64,000 nucleotides of DNA from Cylindrodendrum hubeiense (GCA_014621425.1 JAANBB010000013.1:186001-250000), one strand, 5' to 3'; counted from the stretch's first letter, positions 1 to 12,599 are shown. Notes: generated from the sequence alone by a model not told the origin. A program made the numbers and translations.

Positions 1-446
1 TGTTGGATGGGGCGGTAGGATGGTATGACTGGCATTCTCATAAACGGTTGTACGTTGATGGACCATCCGGGGCCATTTTCGTCGACGAAATCCAGCGGAG
101 TGTTCTTCCATGCTCTGTTCTCTGTAATGGAAGAGAGATGCTCTTGTCCGTTCGGCCTCAGGCACCCAGCGCCAAACTCGGATCCTTGCACTCCACTACG
201 GCGGCTATCGCCTTTTCCAACTCATCGCGTCTTCATTTCATATCTGAGTGCCCTCATCTGAGTGCAGCCTTCAACATCCTCAGCTTCCATTGAAAAGGCG
301 CGGGGAAAGGCCATTCAAGAGGTCAGCTGCAGCGTCTCACCTTTTGTTTCGTGGTGTTGCCAATACGCTTCTGCTGCGGCCCACTCTCCCCAACTCAATC
401 AGCTGCACCCACTCAACTCGCCATCACAACCTCAAGCCGGCTCCCA
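1..446. other. Upstream region, no gene seen
   Basis: No coding region in this stretch has a recognisable protein sequence. The part before position 447 is rich in C and T with CAACT/CACTC runs, as is common in promoters and 5' leaders of filamentous fungi, so it is probably the leader of the hydrolase gene that follows. Confidence 0.4.
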
Positions 447-1636
447 ATGGCTCGTCCTTCGGCGTTACAGGCCACCGTTTGGGCCTTCGTCGGGTCCATT
501 TCTCTGTACCTGGGATTTGTCTCCCTCCTTACTATTCCATTTCTCCAAAACCAGGCCATCTACCTCAACAGCGTCACATTGACCTGGTTTCAGGACGTCA
601 CTATCCCTGAGCAATGGGGGTTTCTTCGCAACCAAGTTACTCCATTCACTCTGCAGACACCGGATGGTGAGACACTGCATGCTTGGCACATCCTGCCCAT
701 TGGTCTCTATCAGAAGCATGAGCAGCAGCTCCTCGCAGAGCCTTCTGGAATTGTCCCGGACATCGCCCAAAGTCTCGGATTCCAGCTTCTTCGTGATGAC
801 CCAGATGCTCTCCTGGTGCTCTATTTCCATGGAGCTGCAGGCACCCTCGGCTCTGGTTGGCGGCCTCCCAGCTATAGAGCTATGCATGCCGCCTCTCCTG
901 ACAAAATTCACACCGTCGCCATAGACTACAGGGGTTTTGGGTCCAGCACTGGCTTTACCTCAGAGGAGGGCCTTCTGACCGATGCTATTACACTTGCGGA
1001 GTGGGCCATGAAAGAAGCCCAGATTCCTCCTTCACGGATTGTCATATTCGGCCAGTCTCTCGGAACAGCAGTCAGCATCTCCTTGTCACACTACATGGCC
1101 GCCAAAGACCAGCCCACGCTTTTCTCCGGTATGGTCCTGGTCTGGTTGCTCCGTTTGTGGATGTTGAGCTTCTCACCGCAACATACCGCATCGCTGGTAT
1201 GATCCCCGTTCTCGACCCACTGGCGCATTTTCCTCCCCTCTTGCGATTCTTGCACAACTTTATCGTCACCAAATGGCCTAGCAAGATCAAGTTGGCCCAG
1301 TTCATCAACAGAGTTGAACAATTACCCGCAGAAGAGTCGAGATACCACATCACAATCATCCATGCCGAGGACGACTATGACATTCCATGGACTCATAGCG
1401 AAGAGCTCTTCTGGCATGCGGTCAACGCCACTAGCCCGGAGGGCATAACCTACGACGAACTAGAGAAGGAGAAGGAGGAAACCAGGCTTCAACTAGGTGC
1501 TGGCGGATGGCTTGTAAACCGGGAGTCAAAGAAGGGGTCCATTAGAGAACAAATCGTCAAGCATGGCTTGCACGATAAACTCATGTCATATCCTGTCGTC
1601 AGTCTGGCTATTTTGAGGGCGTTTCAAAGAGGGTAA
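447..1636 (+). CDS. ABHD12-like alpha/beta hydrolase, interrupted by a 5-bp frameshift
   Basis: The product resembles membrane-anchored alpha/beta hydrolases of the ABHD12 / lysophospholipase type. Residues about 5-28 form one hydrophobic N-terminal segment. The nucleophile elbow FGQSLG places the serine at residue 204, preceded by the oxyanion-region HGAAGT motif. The C-terminal part carries a candidate acid (HAEDDYDIP) and a late histidine (HGLHDK). I chose the ATG at 447 (context CCCAATGGC) because the membrane segment follows directly. The frame that holds the nucleophile is lost just after it: CTGGT is present twice in tandem at 1137-1146, and the rest of the fold continues in another frame to 1636. 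Five bases are far too few for an intron. Without the duplication the protein would be 394 residues; as written it ends early and lacks the acid and histidine. This is either a recent null allele or an assembly error. The substrate is unknown. It is tail-to-tail with the MFS gene. Confidence 0.75.
1137..1146 (+). repeat. CTGGT x2 tandem duplication (frameshift site)
   Basis: Two adjacent copies of CTGGT lie inside the hydrolase gene. The reading frame before the pair and the frame after it encode the two halves of one alpha/beta hydrolase, so one copy is surplus relative to the expected gene. Confidence 0.8.
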
Positions 1637-1854
1637 ATTGCATTTACATATAGATAGAAAGACTATTATTTATTTACTAAAGCCAATTCCAACGCAACGG
1701 TTGAGAACAACTCGACTCAGTAACGGTGCTCACGGTACCAGAGAAATGGCCACACCAAAAACCCGCTGTGACACGATCTCATAGCGAAGAAAAAAAAGAT
1801 ATAGATAATACAACCCGCGTTTTGAAAGGTCCCATTCAATAAACCCCCATAATC

Positions 1855-3817
1855 TCAAGACTGCTTCTTCTTAATAGACTTCTTCTCTATAGCAAGTGAC
1901 CCGATAAATGATAGCAGTGCGAGGCCCAACGGAATGTACAAGGTCTGAATAACGGCATTCTCATAGCCAGCCAGGACACTCCCCAACCTCGCCGGTCCAA
2001 TATACTCGCGCAACCCAGAAATTCCTGCATCTGTCAGTGCTGTAACATTGGTCCCTGGCGAAGAGGCTTGAATTTCATCTTGAAGACGACCCTGGAAAAG
2101 CGTCGCCGAAGCGCATATCCACAAGGAAGAGCCCATACCGGCGCCAAAATTGAGAACCGCACCGCCGGAGGAGACATCGTCAATAGACATCACAGTCTGC
2201 AGCGCAATCTGGGGACCTTGAATGCCTAGACCTACTGCTGCACCAAGAAAGGCGAGAAGCCCAACTGCTTTGCCAATGTGTTCTTCGAGGTCAAGAGTGG
2301 TAAGAAGGCCAGACGCAATCGGAGCTAGAACACTCGTAGCCAACATAAACGCTACAGGCATATTAGTAAACAACAACGACATGGACCAGCGGTTACTTAC
2401 GGTAGTAGTACCCAAACAGAGTTATGCCAATCCCAGAAGCGACGAGAGTTACCGCCAAGCCACCAACCATAGGAATGGCGAGCAAACCCGACTTAGTAGC
2501 CGTGTAGCCTAAGACTCCCTGAAAATAGATGGACATGTAGTACTCAGTGACGCCAAGAACGCCCTCACAGCATGCTGCGTACCACATCCCAGCAAGGATA
2601 CTTCTCTGTTTCCAAATTCTTGCTGGCACAATGGCATTTTCACCTTGGCGGTATTGCAAATAACCAAAGGCCGCAAAAAGCACAAGACAAAAGACAAACA
2701 AGACGATAATCCGCCAGCTACCCCAGCCATACTTCAGCCCTCCCCATTGTAGCGCCATAAGGAGACTGGTAATAGCGGGTACGACCAGCACTGTCCCCAG
2801 CACGTCAATCTTCTTAATCTTCTCCATTAGCGTTAGAGCCTCATGCTGGTTGACGACGGGATCGTGCACCCCGTAGGCAGTCAGTGCGATACAAAGGATC
2901 CCCAGCGGTATGTTCATCCCAAAACACGCTCTCCACGAAAAGGCGTCAACCAAGGCACCTCCGATCAGGGGCGCAGAGACCAATCCTGCACTCTGCACTG
3001 CGCCAACAATGCTGCTCATGAGACCCTGTTGTGAGAGAGGGAAGCTGTGGCGTAGGAGCTTGAACATGCCGCCATTTATCGCGCCGCGGCCAACTCCGCT
3101 GATGGCACGACCAAGGATAAAGACCTTGGATGTTGGTGCGACTGTGCATACAAGAGAACCAATCTCAAAGATTGTGAGACCGGCGAGGAAGATTCCCTTG
3201 ACAGGAAAGAGTGTGTAAATTTGGCCGAAGCTAGAGATGAGTTAGAGGAATTTGAGACACATTTTGGCGAGACAGAGTTACAAGAAGACGAAAGCGCTCA
3301 TTGTCATACCACTAAAAGTTGCGCATGTTAATTAGACTTGTAATCGTCAAAAATGCCCAGTATGGCAGAGTTCTTACTAGACAGCTGAGTACCATCCGAT
3401 ATCAGCTATAGTATTAAATTGGTCGGTGAGACTTGGTACAGTCACTGCAACGATAGTGAGATCCTATTTCCGTAGTCATCAGTCAACTATCCACAAAGCC
3501 CACGCCTGTTGAAAGTAAAGAAATCGAAGATCGAAGCAACCCGGGCCCAATAAAGGCACAGGGGAAGATAATATTGAGATAACTCTAGAGAATGCTAAAG
3601 CACTGACCAGTCCACTGAGAAAGCATGCGATGCAAAGTGAAACCATTGTCGACCACAGTTTTGGTCCCGAGGGGTAAGTAATGCCATCGTCGCGGCGATC
3701 ATTCTGGTCTTCTTCAATCTGAAGCTCCTCCATAGGTCTTGCTTGCTGTGGGGCATCGACACTCCCTTGAGGAGCTAGTTCAGACAACCTATGCTCGAGA
3801 ACGGTTTCAGACGCCAT
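1855..3817 (-). CDS. MFS drug/toxin exporter, DHA2 family
   Basis: This is a proton-driven efflux transporter of the DHA2 (14-TM) group, the group of AflT and TOXA-like fungal exporters. Five exons (3817-3608, 3463-3378, 3311-3282, 3230-2401, 2351-1855) join in frame to 550 residues, the usual length. The acidic N-terminus (about residues 1-50) is cytosolic. The first membrane segment is followed by DLTIVAVTVPSLTDQF and DIGWYS, which are hallmarks of DHA2 motifs. A later GRAISGVGRGA stretch fits motif B/C. The C-terminus ends in a basic KKSIKKKQS tail. Exon 3 is only 30 bp, which automated annotation may miss. The first donor is GTCAGT, slightly off consensus. The neighbours do not reveal a substrate, and no biosynthetic core gene is adjacent, so self-protection or general export is inferred only from the family. 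Confidence 0.88.
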
Positions 3818-4546
3818 GATTCGAACGTGTAGGTGATGAACGCGGTTGCAATAGTAATTGACAAGGCACAGCGGAGATAGAGAAAAAAGATGATGGGATG
3901 TTCTACGTTTTATTTCCGGTACGCCTTGCTTTAAGCTGCATGTGTACGTAACGAACTACGCGTAAATGTCCCCGATTTGCCAAGCGCTTACATTAAGACT
4001 TCCGGCTAAATAGTTGTATGACGTTTTGAGGCATGAGGAACGGCGGGGTTGCTTCACTACAACGTCATGTCACGTCGAGTCGCCAGCGTCGCTCTGTGCG
4101 CTGTGGAAAAGGTGACGTGGATTTTATAGGCAGCAGCTATCTGGTTTAGAGAATGAAACAAATCTTTATAACCGATGCAGGCGACGACTCGATCCATCCA
4201 GGATATTCACGATGCCAGGAGAAAGCCCTCGGAAAGAAGTCGCTGATACAACACGTCAGAACAAGAACGTCCCTTCGGACGCCCTTCCAATCAGAGCTCA
4301 ACCGTAAATGCGATACTTGCTAGCACCCGCATAGCAAGAGCTACACCAGCAGCAAATGAGCCTTTGTCGTTGATACAATAACAGCTATGATAACTTCCAT
4401 TCCCCGTGCTGATCTGATCCCCCGGCCAACGGATGCCCCTCTCTTACGTGGTTAGAAAGGTGTCACTGTCTTTCGCCCCTCTCCACCCCAAAATATCTAG
4501 CTTTACCATTTTAAATGTCTCAAGAACCGGTGCAGACCCTCTCAAC
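3818..4546. promoter_or_regulatory. Shared intergenic promoter region
   Basis: This space lies between the divergent MFS gene and the conserved fungal gene starting at 4547. It contains no credible coding region and presumably holds both promoters. I did not identify a specific regulator site. An upstream in-frame ATG at 4433 could lengthen the right-hand gene by 38 residues. Confidence 0.4.
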
Positions 4547-5466
4547 ATGTCTATCAAAGAGACATTCGAGGAACCAGCTCGGGAGTTCATAACCGATGCT
4601 CTCAGACCTCCAATTCCCAATCGCGACAGCACTGCAATTGGGCGTATGCGAACGCTAACAAACGTCATGTATTGGACTCAAGACTCAAAGTACGCCCGAG
4701 GTACATGGGGTTACACGAGTAGGTTGCACTACTGTCTTCCCTCGCCGCGTTTCAAATACAGCAACTAGCTGATCTACTCTCTTAAGTATTTCGCACTGTA
4801 TACACAGAGGAATCCGACCTGTTGTTCCCAATTGCGGTGATGAAACTTCAGAAGTGGCTTACTCAGTTCTGGTTTCACCTTGGCCGCTTCCCTAGCTGGG
4901 GCGAGAAGGGCGAGGCAACACAAAAGTCGAACGGGTCTGCCAACGACGAGGTTGCGCGTCGGTTCCGTGTCGAAGTTATTGAGGATAAGGATAAGCTCAA
5001 TATGCCGGATCTTAAAAATGCTAGCCCCGAGCATATTAAACATCTCTGTGGCCAATTTTCTGGCTGGGCCACCAGTGTGGGGGGGAACACAGAGGATCGA
5101 GTTGGCGCTACAGACCCCCGAATGCTCGTGTTTCTTGCAATCGATCAAGACTCACTCCAAGATCTGGCCAACCTACCTGATGAGACACCGCCCCAGCGCA
5201 CAGCGATAAATTTGCAAGAAAAGAAGGATTGGCGGGACAGTGATAGTTGGTTGTGGTTGTTCGACTACCAATCGATCCGTGATTACGATCAATCTACCCA
5301 TCCTCCTAGCTATCGAGGATGGATGAAAGTTGATGCTTCCTCTCTTGAATCAGCATGGTTTTATAAGGCGGAAAGACTAGACCGGGACGATAGGACCATC
5401 GAGTGCAAACTCAAGGAGGAGACTAATGGGTCTACTAACTTCTGGTGCGATGCTACGTCGTTGTAG
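4547..5466 (+). CDS. Conserved fungal protein of unknown function
   Basis: Two exons (4547-4718 and 4787-5466, intron of 68 bp) join in frame to 283 residues. The splice restores a continuous stretch around residues 50-80 (YTIFRTVYTEESD followed by LFPIAVMKLQKW) that resembles a family of uncharacterised proteins common in Pezizomycotina. I know no biochemical role for that family. The protein has no signal peptide or membrane segment and is likely cytosolic. Two candidate starts exist. I prefer 4547, because the 38 residues added by the ATG at 4433 look like translated leader. The C-terminal half has several Trp-containing acidic segments and no motif I can assign. Confidence 0.7.
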
Positions 5467-5693
5467 TATGATAGGTATGAGGCGAGAATAGTATTTACAA
5501 GGCATCACAGCATTGCAGGACGAAGGGCAAGGTTATTTTGTACTATAAGACTTTAAATTGTACAGCTTTTGTACCAATGCATTAAATATTTTCTTCAACG
5601 CCTTCTATATGGACTCCAGATTCTATGTGGTAGGGGATGTAGGCAACAGACAAATGCCCAAAGTTAAACGCTCTCTAGAAACATGCTAAACGA

Positions 5694-6568
5694 CTAAATC
5701 CGTTGGATGTAAAGGTAGTTAAAGTACCAGTCAAGCGGCAGCCCACTTGATTTAGCGTTGAACAAAAAGGTGCCCTCTCCTGCGTCCCGTTGCTCAAGGG
5801 TAAAGTCGGTGGAGAATAGGGTGGCTTCGCCGACCTGGGTGCCGCCAGAAGGTGTGTATTCGAAGACGATCTCCTCGTTCGTGGCCAGGTAGAATGTCAA
5901 CAGGCTAAAGTCGGTTTTGTCGGGAAGGTTGGTCCTCAGCATGAATTGCAGCCTGTAGGTAGGCCCAGCCTCGAGCTGGAACGTGGGCGTGTAGGTGATA
6001 GTGGCGCTTCCGGAGTCTGCAGCATCGAGAACTCGGAAGACATTTCGGCCGCCGACGTTGAGGTTGTCGAAGAAGAAGGAGTCCTCGACGTCTTGGGTCA
6101 TGGACCAGTCTTCGGTGGATTGGTCGACATTGAAATCGAGGTCGATTAGTGTGTTTTCTAAGTATGATGCGTTAGCACTATGCGATGGCTCAGGTGTCAA
6201 TTAAGCTGGAACCTACTAGAGCACTCAAAGCATGATTTCTCGTAGAAGTTGTCCCATGAGAAATCGTCGTTTGAAAAGCGCATGTCGCTCAAGACATCGC
6301 CATACAGCACACAGCTCCCTTCGTTGGTATTTCTGTATTGGAAGGTGTTGCAAGCGTCGTTTGACCCGCAGTAGTTGGAGCAGCCTTCAAGACTGAGGCG
6401 CTCGACTGCGAATAGTTTTCCCGCTGGGTTTTGAACGAATCCTGAAGCGCCGCAGACGACACCTTCGGGCGCAGGGTCGATGGCCGTGCACTGGGCCGGG
6501 GCGGCGGCGGAAACGACTCGTCCCAGGGCGGACAGGGCCAGAAGCGTAAAGGTGGTTGTGGATACCAT
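5694..6568 (-). CDS. Secreted PAN/apple-like domain protein
   Basis: Two exons (6568-6217 and 6157-5694, intron of 59 bp) encode 271 residues. Residues 1-20 form a signal peptide ending near VVSAAA. Residues about 25-115 hold a Cys-rich module with GCSNYC, CNTFQY and SCVLYG motifs, the pattern of PAN/apple-like domains often found in secreted fungal proteins. The second half (about 120-271) is cysteine-free, beta-rich and Asn/Asp-rich, with the look of a jelly-roll carbohydrate-binding module, although I cannot name the family. Together these suggest an extracellular adhesion or substrate-binding protein. Catalytic residues are not evident. I chose the ATG at 6568 because it directly precedes the signal peptide. 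Confidence 0.72.
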
Positions 6569-7115
6569 GGTGAGTGTTGGTGCCAGGGGGGTTGGTTGGT
6601 GTTGAGATGGTAGAGAGGCGTGAGCGGGTGTTTTCTGTGTCTGGTGAATTCGCAATTCCATGGCTGCGATATATACACCAGAGGCAGCTCGTTCGACTGC
6701 GTCGGTGATGCTCTGCGATGACTTCGGCGACTGCTGCGGCAGCTCGCTAGTGCACGGGCAGGCCGTTTGTGCGCTGTACCCTGTCCCATGTACCTGTAAG
6801 CGGTGTCCAGCACCGCTATTTATTAGCATCGTGGTTTCAGGCCAGGGCTCGCATCATGTCGTTGCCAATCAGGAGCCATGTCGACGGGCTAGTTGCAGAA
6901 GCCGTCAGCCGTCAGCCGCCACCACAAAGTAGAGCCCGCTAGCCCAGGCCTTCCCTTCTCCGCAGAGGCCTAATTGGCGTTGATGCTCTGCAGTGGCCGG
7001 GCCCATCGCCGGCTTGATCGCCGACCTCCCGGGTACCCCCTGGATCAGATCAGTGTCGGGCGCCTTAATTACGGAGCAGACTGAGAGGTCGGGGCCGCCG
7101 ACTGGCTGTCTCGGC

Positions 7116-7179
7116 CTGGAGCCAGGTGTAACTGGAAGGGTCCCCGACTGGAGCCAGGAATAGCTTAAAGGGTCCCCGA
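7116..7179. repeat. 32-bp tandem repeat, two copies
   Basis: Two adjacent 32-bp units (7116-7147 and 7148-7179) share the start CTGGAGCCAGG and the end AAGGGTCCCCGA and differ only in the middle. No coding role is apparent. Confidence 0.75.
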
Positions 7180-7209
7180 GCCCTAACATGCCAACTTGCC
7201 CCAGTCGCC

Positions 7210-7272
7210 GAGACCCGTCGGCGTCGAGGCGTTGGCCTGCGCCCCGGCGCCACCAGCTTTGCCCTGCCTGCT
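7210..7272. repeat. Diverged repeat copy 1
   Basis: About 60 bp here resemble 8273-8333 (CCTGCGCC and CCTGC blocks in the same order and spacing), in the same orientation. Many differences are C-to-T or G-to-A when going from this GC-rich copy to the other, as expected after repeat-induced point mutation. The identity is only moderate by eye. Confidence 0.4.
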
Positions 7273-8272
7273 TCGGGCTTTATCAACAAATCGCTGCGAT
7301 TCTCCTTGCATAAGGCTGATTAAAAACATCATCTGCCCTCGAGAAAGCCCAAGCGTCGCCATGGATTGCACAGAATCGAGACAAGGGTTAGGATTACCAT
7401 AGGAAAATTGGCCGGCGCCCGCGACTGGATTCCACTGTGGACGATTCTTCGTCCAAGGTAAAGAAAGACTGGAAGCAATTGACTTTTTCGTCGCTGTGCT
7501 GGCTACGTCAAAAGGGAACGATCATTCCGCAAATGCGTAGTATACTGCTTCTGACACCATACTCATCGACATATTTGCGCAATCAGGCTAGCGCAATGAA
7601 ATGCACTGTCTTAACCAACAATCGCGGTCTCGTAAACAAAATCCCCCACCTTCCTTACATTCTTGTTTCAAGTCTCGTAATGACCCATCGTATCACAGAC
7701 CTTGCACTCGGCGTTAACCCGTTAGTATAGGGTAGGCCAAGCGCCGACGAACGCATAATGGAGCCTTGGGGAAGTGCATTAGTAGGCCCTCTGTGAATTG
7801 ATGTAATCGGAGGAATAAATAAGAATGACAGGTCTCTAATGTAAAAAGTTCCGGCAAGACCTTTCTTCTCCTCTGCTACTAATAATTTCTTGCTAGTCCA
7901 CACCTAATGGGCTGTGCAGTACCTGAACTACAAATCTGGCCCAATTTGGTCGAGACACAAAACCTCTTAATGAGTATATACGGCGTATTGAGTTCTACCG
8001 AGACACCACGTCGCCACTCCAAGATGATTAGATGAGACGCAGATTATTAAAAGACATGACCGTATTCCGTCGAGAGGGCGAATAGTAAGGCTGGTCGTGA
8101 GGCAGCGTAGCGGCCCGCCAGAGCCGGTAGGATATTAGATGCATGGCAGGGGGCGGCATGGGCGTTTATGCATATTTTGCCGGGGTATCTATAGCACCAA
8201 AATTTCCAATGGTATTGTCTCTAGCTCATCAGAGTCAACATTATATCAAGAGGTTCCCGAGTTCCGAACCCC

Positions 8273-8333
8273 GAGTCCCGATGCGGTCGAAGCCTTGACC
8301 TGCGCCACAGCGCCTCTCGGTTGTCCTGCTTGC
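8273..8333. repeat. Diverged repeat copy 2
   Basis: This is the partner of the 7210-7272 segment, with several transitions relative to it. Both pieces read as similar short peptides, which hints at the same ancestral coding fragment, of unknown origin. Confidence 0.4.
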
Positions 8334-10440
8334 GTGTCAAGATCTACCAACTGGTCTAAGGGAAGTAAGTAATGCATTGACGTAGCCGATCTACTTTCTA
8401 TGAACATACGTGGACATTCAATTTTATCTACCCATCTTTCAGCATACTGCACTGGTCATCTCCACGACGAAAAGCTCATCAACGATATCAGACGGGAGGG
8501 ATGAGGATGCAGTTGATGACAATGGAAATTCTGTATTTCCTTCTTATCTAGGATTCTTACAAAAGACTTCATTACTATCTAAGAGGAAGATATAGGGTGC
8601 GGTGCCGGGTCTTGACGGTCTCGTGATATCGTCTCCGTTGGTCCTCCTGGTGGGTCCCGGAGGGTCCGGCTTGTCTTGGCCCGCCTTGGCTCCGCATCGC
8701 CAAGCCAAGGGTCTGACATTGGTTCATATCCTCTATTCCTTCTGATAGACTAGATCATGCAGTTGATTTGTGCTTGTTAGTTAAGCGGGGTTCAGCATAT
8801 AATTTGGAAATTATGGGACCTTAGGAACGAGCTCCGTGTGGATGTGAAACGAGTTACATATGAATCGGCAAGAAGTAAAGGCGTGGCGGATAACCCGGGG
8901 TATCACGAACTTCACGATGCTGCTACAACACTCTAAGATCAACATATTGATATGATGCTAGGTCCGGTTGGCAACAAAGGCCGAGACTTGGGATAAAGAG
9001 GCTCTCAACAAAAGGACTTCGAGTGGCGAAGATTGCTAGGATAGACGAGATATTTTGTTGGAAACAAAAAAAAAACTGTGATGATAATTTAGGCTCACAT
9101 CGCTATTCCCTATACTCGTTATGCCGTCTCCTGTTAATTGTAGTATTTACCTGCGACGGTCGGGTTTGCCACGCTGCAGTTAGTCTACTGTAGGGTAGGT
9201 CAATTCTGAGGAGTGATTTTCCGTTGGCAGGCAGTAAGTCTCATCAGTTGATAATTTGGGTCACAGCATAATATGGTTAAAAGGTCGATATCTAAAATCG
9301 AGGATTGACCCCATTACATCTTTTCAGCGTGTTAAGCTCGTACATACCTGCTAGAACTTGCGACGCCGACAGCTGACATCCATGACACGAAACATTCTGA
9401 TGTGTTGGCCTTGACCAGATTGAATTGAAAGACTACGAGAAGAGCAGAACGGATGAACAAGCAACTGGAAGTTAAGCTTTATGACAATGATAATTTTCTT
9501 ACCTGATTTCGAAGTGACGGCAATTTTCATGTGCTTCGAGCATTCTGTGAGAAGCTGCAGCTAAGATGAGAAGAAGGCGGTCTGGACAGCAGTATTGGCT
9601 TGTGAATCCGGTATGCTTGAGCTATAGATGAGGCTACATTAGACTTCTGTTTTACTTTGCGATTCTATCCTTGATACAAACAACGTATCGGCTTGTCTGC
9701 GGCTTGATTTCTTCATTCTTAGATGTAACATGATGGAGGAAACAGCTGTCGCAGCTATGGGTAGATGCTGCACGAGGTGTTGCATTTTGCGAAAGCGATA
9801 AAAGGGAGTACGCCTTCCGCTAATGCAGAGTGCTTTGATATCTTGTAGTCTGGATGCGATATGAAGTTTCAGATCAGTATTGCATTCGATAATTGTTTGT
9901 TGTTGCAGATTTACTCAGCCCCACATGGAAACTGCAAAGCCTCAACGAGCAGACGACGCAACGCCCAATGACTGGCAGCCATGTCAGCAAAGTGGAGAGA
10001 TGGATGCTTGGCACTGCCACCCGGTTTGATAGCACGGTGATCCGTCATGCCGTTTACGACGCTAAGGCGCTTTTTGGCCCACTTCTCGACAAGCATCCTA
10101 CGGCTTTAGCCTTGTACGTATGAGTTTCAGACCATCTCGCGTTCGCTTTCGCGCTCGGTCTGTATATATAGAACTTTCACACGGGCTGGAGCGAGCCTGG
10201 AACAGAACTCGTCGACCCTATTGGCCCGAGGGTGTGGGTGCGTATTTAGTTGAGGGACCCGAGCGATGGCTGTCTCAGGAGAGCGTTGCCTTAAATGCCG
10301 ATATTTTCTTCAGTCCATGCCATCACCAACGTTGATAAATACAACAACTCCGACTTCCCATCCGTGGCAGCATTGAAGAGACAGACACAAGCATTCACTT
10401 CACATTTTCATTCAACATCCAACTTACTGCAATCGACGAC

Positions 10441-11333
10441 ATGATTGACGTCAGATCCACCCAGCTTCCTTCGGCGAGCAAAAACAACTTGGCAATTGCC
10501 GACTTGGCGATCCACGCCACGATTTTGTTTCCGGTGCTATGGATTGCCTTCAAGCATGGAAAGCTTGGCATGCTTTGCTGGCCGATTTTCATATCATACT
10601 TTCCTCTTCGATTCGTGTCCGACATTTATCAGATCATCCACCGCAACGAGCCTGAGCTCCCAAATACCGTGGCAATCATGACCAATGCCGGTAGCCTCGC
10701 CTGTCTGACACTGACAATTATCGGTATCATATATGAGATGTACGTAAATGCAAAGGCAATTTCTTACAGGGACCTATCGCTAACCCAGGCTGAATTAGCA
10801 ACAACATACTGCCATTACCCCCTAAGCAGTGGAAGGAGAAGATCATCCTTGGCATCACTCATCTTGCCAACACAGTAGGCATTGGACTGGCCACCTATGG
10901 AGGCGCGCCAAGCGCAACAACGTCAACCGGTGTCGTGTCGGCGAATCTGAACAAGATTGGAAATTGCATGATGCTGTTCGTCATGTTTGCGCTTTGCTGG
11001 TGGTTGTGGTCGACTGGAAAGCGTCTGGCAAGCCTGAAGCAGCATCCCAACTTTACTTTTGCAAGACACATGTACAGGGCAACATGCGCTGCCCTTCCAT
11101 TCCAGCTTGTCAGGATTGGGTACAATTTGACCTACGCTCTGACCCCGGTGGCTAGCTTGGACCCAGTCATGGGAACCTTCGCCACCAGGTTCATCCTCAT
11201 GTTCATTATGCAGCTGGGTGTGGTCCTAGCTGTGACTGCAGGAGGCTGGTTGAGTATTGGATTTGTGCCAGTTAAGCAGCTGATAGATGAGGGCCAGGGG
11301 AATGATATGGAAACAGTTCGGGGTTTGGTTTGA
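10441..11333 (+). CDS. DUF7702-type multi-pass membrane protein
   Basis: Two exons (10441-10739 and 10799-11333, intron of 59 bp) give a 277-residue protein with about seven hydrophobic segments and short loops. The length, seven-helix layout and N-terminal order (short polar start, helix, KHGKLG loop, helix) fit the fungal integral membrane family annotated as DUF7702. No ligand or enzymatic function is established for that family to my knowledge. A receptor-like topology is possible but unproven. TATA-like sequence is present upstream at about 10165. It stands alone between two gene-poor stretches. Confidence 0.75.
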
Positions 11334-12599
11334 AATGGAGCTTTTAACGATGTACAAGACCAATACGATTTCATTTGACTTTTTGCTTTTGCTCTCAAGA
11401 TTTGTAAATACAACATGTGTTAGCAGTCACCCAAATTCCTGTGCCAGCACCTACATGATGAAATTCCGTGACCTGTGTAGTAGGCTCGTTTGGTGGAGCC
11501 AGGCAGAGCGCATCTCCAAACGTCACCAGGAATGGATGTGGAAGGTCTACCCAAATATTAGCAGCACACTGTGACATCATACCCAGCCTCTCGTTTTCAA
11601 TCTGTTTTGGGAAGAGTAATTTTATATGCTTGACACCCTCCATAGTACGGATGGACGAGACGAGACAAGAAAAATAAAGGTCTGCGTCTGACATAACTGA
11701 CAGCCGTCGCATTGTATCGCGGTGAGGAGTCATCACCGAACGAGGAAGAGGGAGGCCTATCAAGCGCTGGATCGCGTACCTGTGGGGAACGGGAACGGGA
11801 ACGAGAGAACGCCGGGCAATCCACGGAAGCATCCGTCCCAATCTGCCAGTCATTATCACAGCTAAAGTCACAGGCCAAAAGCATGTGAGAAAGAGTGACC
11901 ATCATACGCCTGGACTTCTGGAATTGCAGATTTAACAGGGATGCTTGCTAGCTGCACTCTGCTGTACAACTACAACAGTATGACGGGGAAGTTTAGCGAC
12001 TCGCTCATTTCGTGTTACTTTTATCATACCTGCATTCGTTTTAGGGATAATTTAGTGGACTCTGAAGAAGAAATACTGGGTAGCCGTCAGTGGAGCCAAG
12101 GTGTCAGAACCGAGATGAAGCAGCGTCCCATTTGACGCCTAAAATGTGAGGCAAATAGCGACGTCAGTCATCTCCATCGAGACACTCTGTCTGCTGCCTT
12201 GGCTGGCTGAATAGGTACAAACATGTACGCAATCCACGAATAGTATCGCCTACTCCTCTGTCATCCTGCGGATGCCACCCCACCATATGACACTGTGATC
12301 GCTGCCACAACGAGCATTGTTACGTCATATTCAGATCTTACAGGGGTATCTCACCCTCACCACATAAACCGGTTCTCCAACACCGAATCAAACAGCATTG
12401 TTGTGTTATGACGCGTAGTACTTCAGCCCCTCATTTTCGATCCTGTTTATTGACCCGCCGCAGAAGGTTAAAAACATGATAGAGGGATCGAAATATACTG
12501 GTGGCTCTACCAACAAAAAAAAAAGAAGTTCGGTCGTGCAAATTTTGGCACTAATTCCGTCCCACTTGAGCTCCTCAAACAGCCAAAATATCCACAACC
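11334..12599. other. Intergenic, nothing identified
   Basis: About 1.27 kb contain only short reading frames on both strands with no recognisable protein features. A 158-codon minus-strand frame at 11395-11871 lacks family signatures and a plausible start context, so I treat it as chance. Confidence 0.4.

Larger units (their letters stand above)
6569..10440. other. Gene-poor region with degenerate repeats
   Basis: Almost 3.9 kb carry no credible gene. The stretch 6900-7300 is GC-rich and repeat-bearing, while 7400-10100 is more AT-rich and shows only short, unconvincing reading frames. Two pieces near 7210 and 8273 are diverged copies of each other. The last few hundred bases (about 10100-10440) probably hold the promoter of the DUF7702 gene. 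A decayed transposable element is the simplest reading for parts of this stretch, but I recognised no transposase or reverse transcriptase. Confidence 0.45.

Noticed and set aside
465..911. 148-codon minus-strand frame over the hydrolase
   Set aside because: It lies opposite the real alpha/beta hydrolase exon, which has a clear catalytic motif. It is a shadow frame.
11395..11871. 158-codon minus-strand reading frame
   Set aside because: No signal, domain, intron or family pattern and an improbable composition. Likely chance in a gene-poor stretch.
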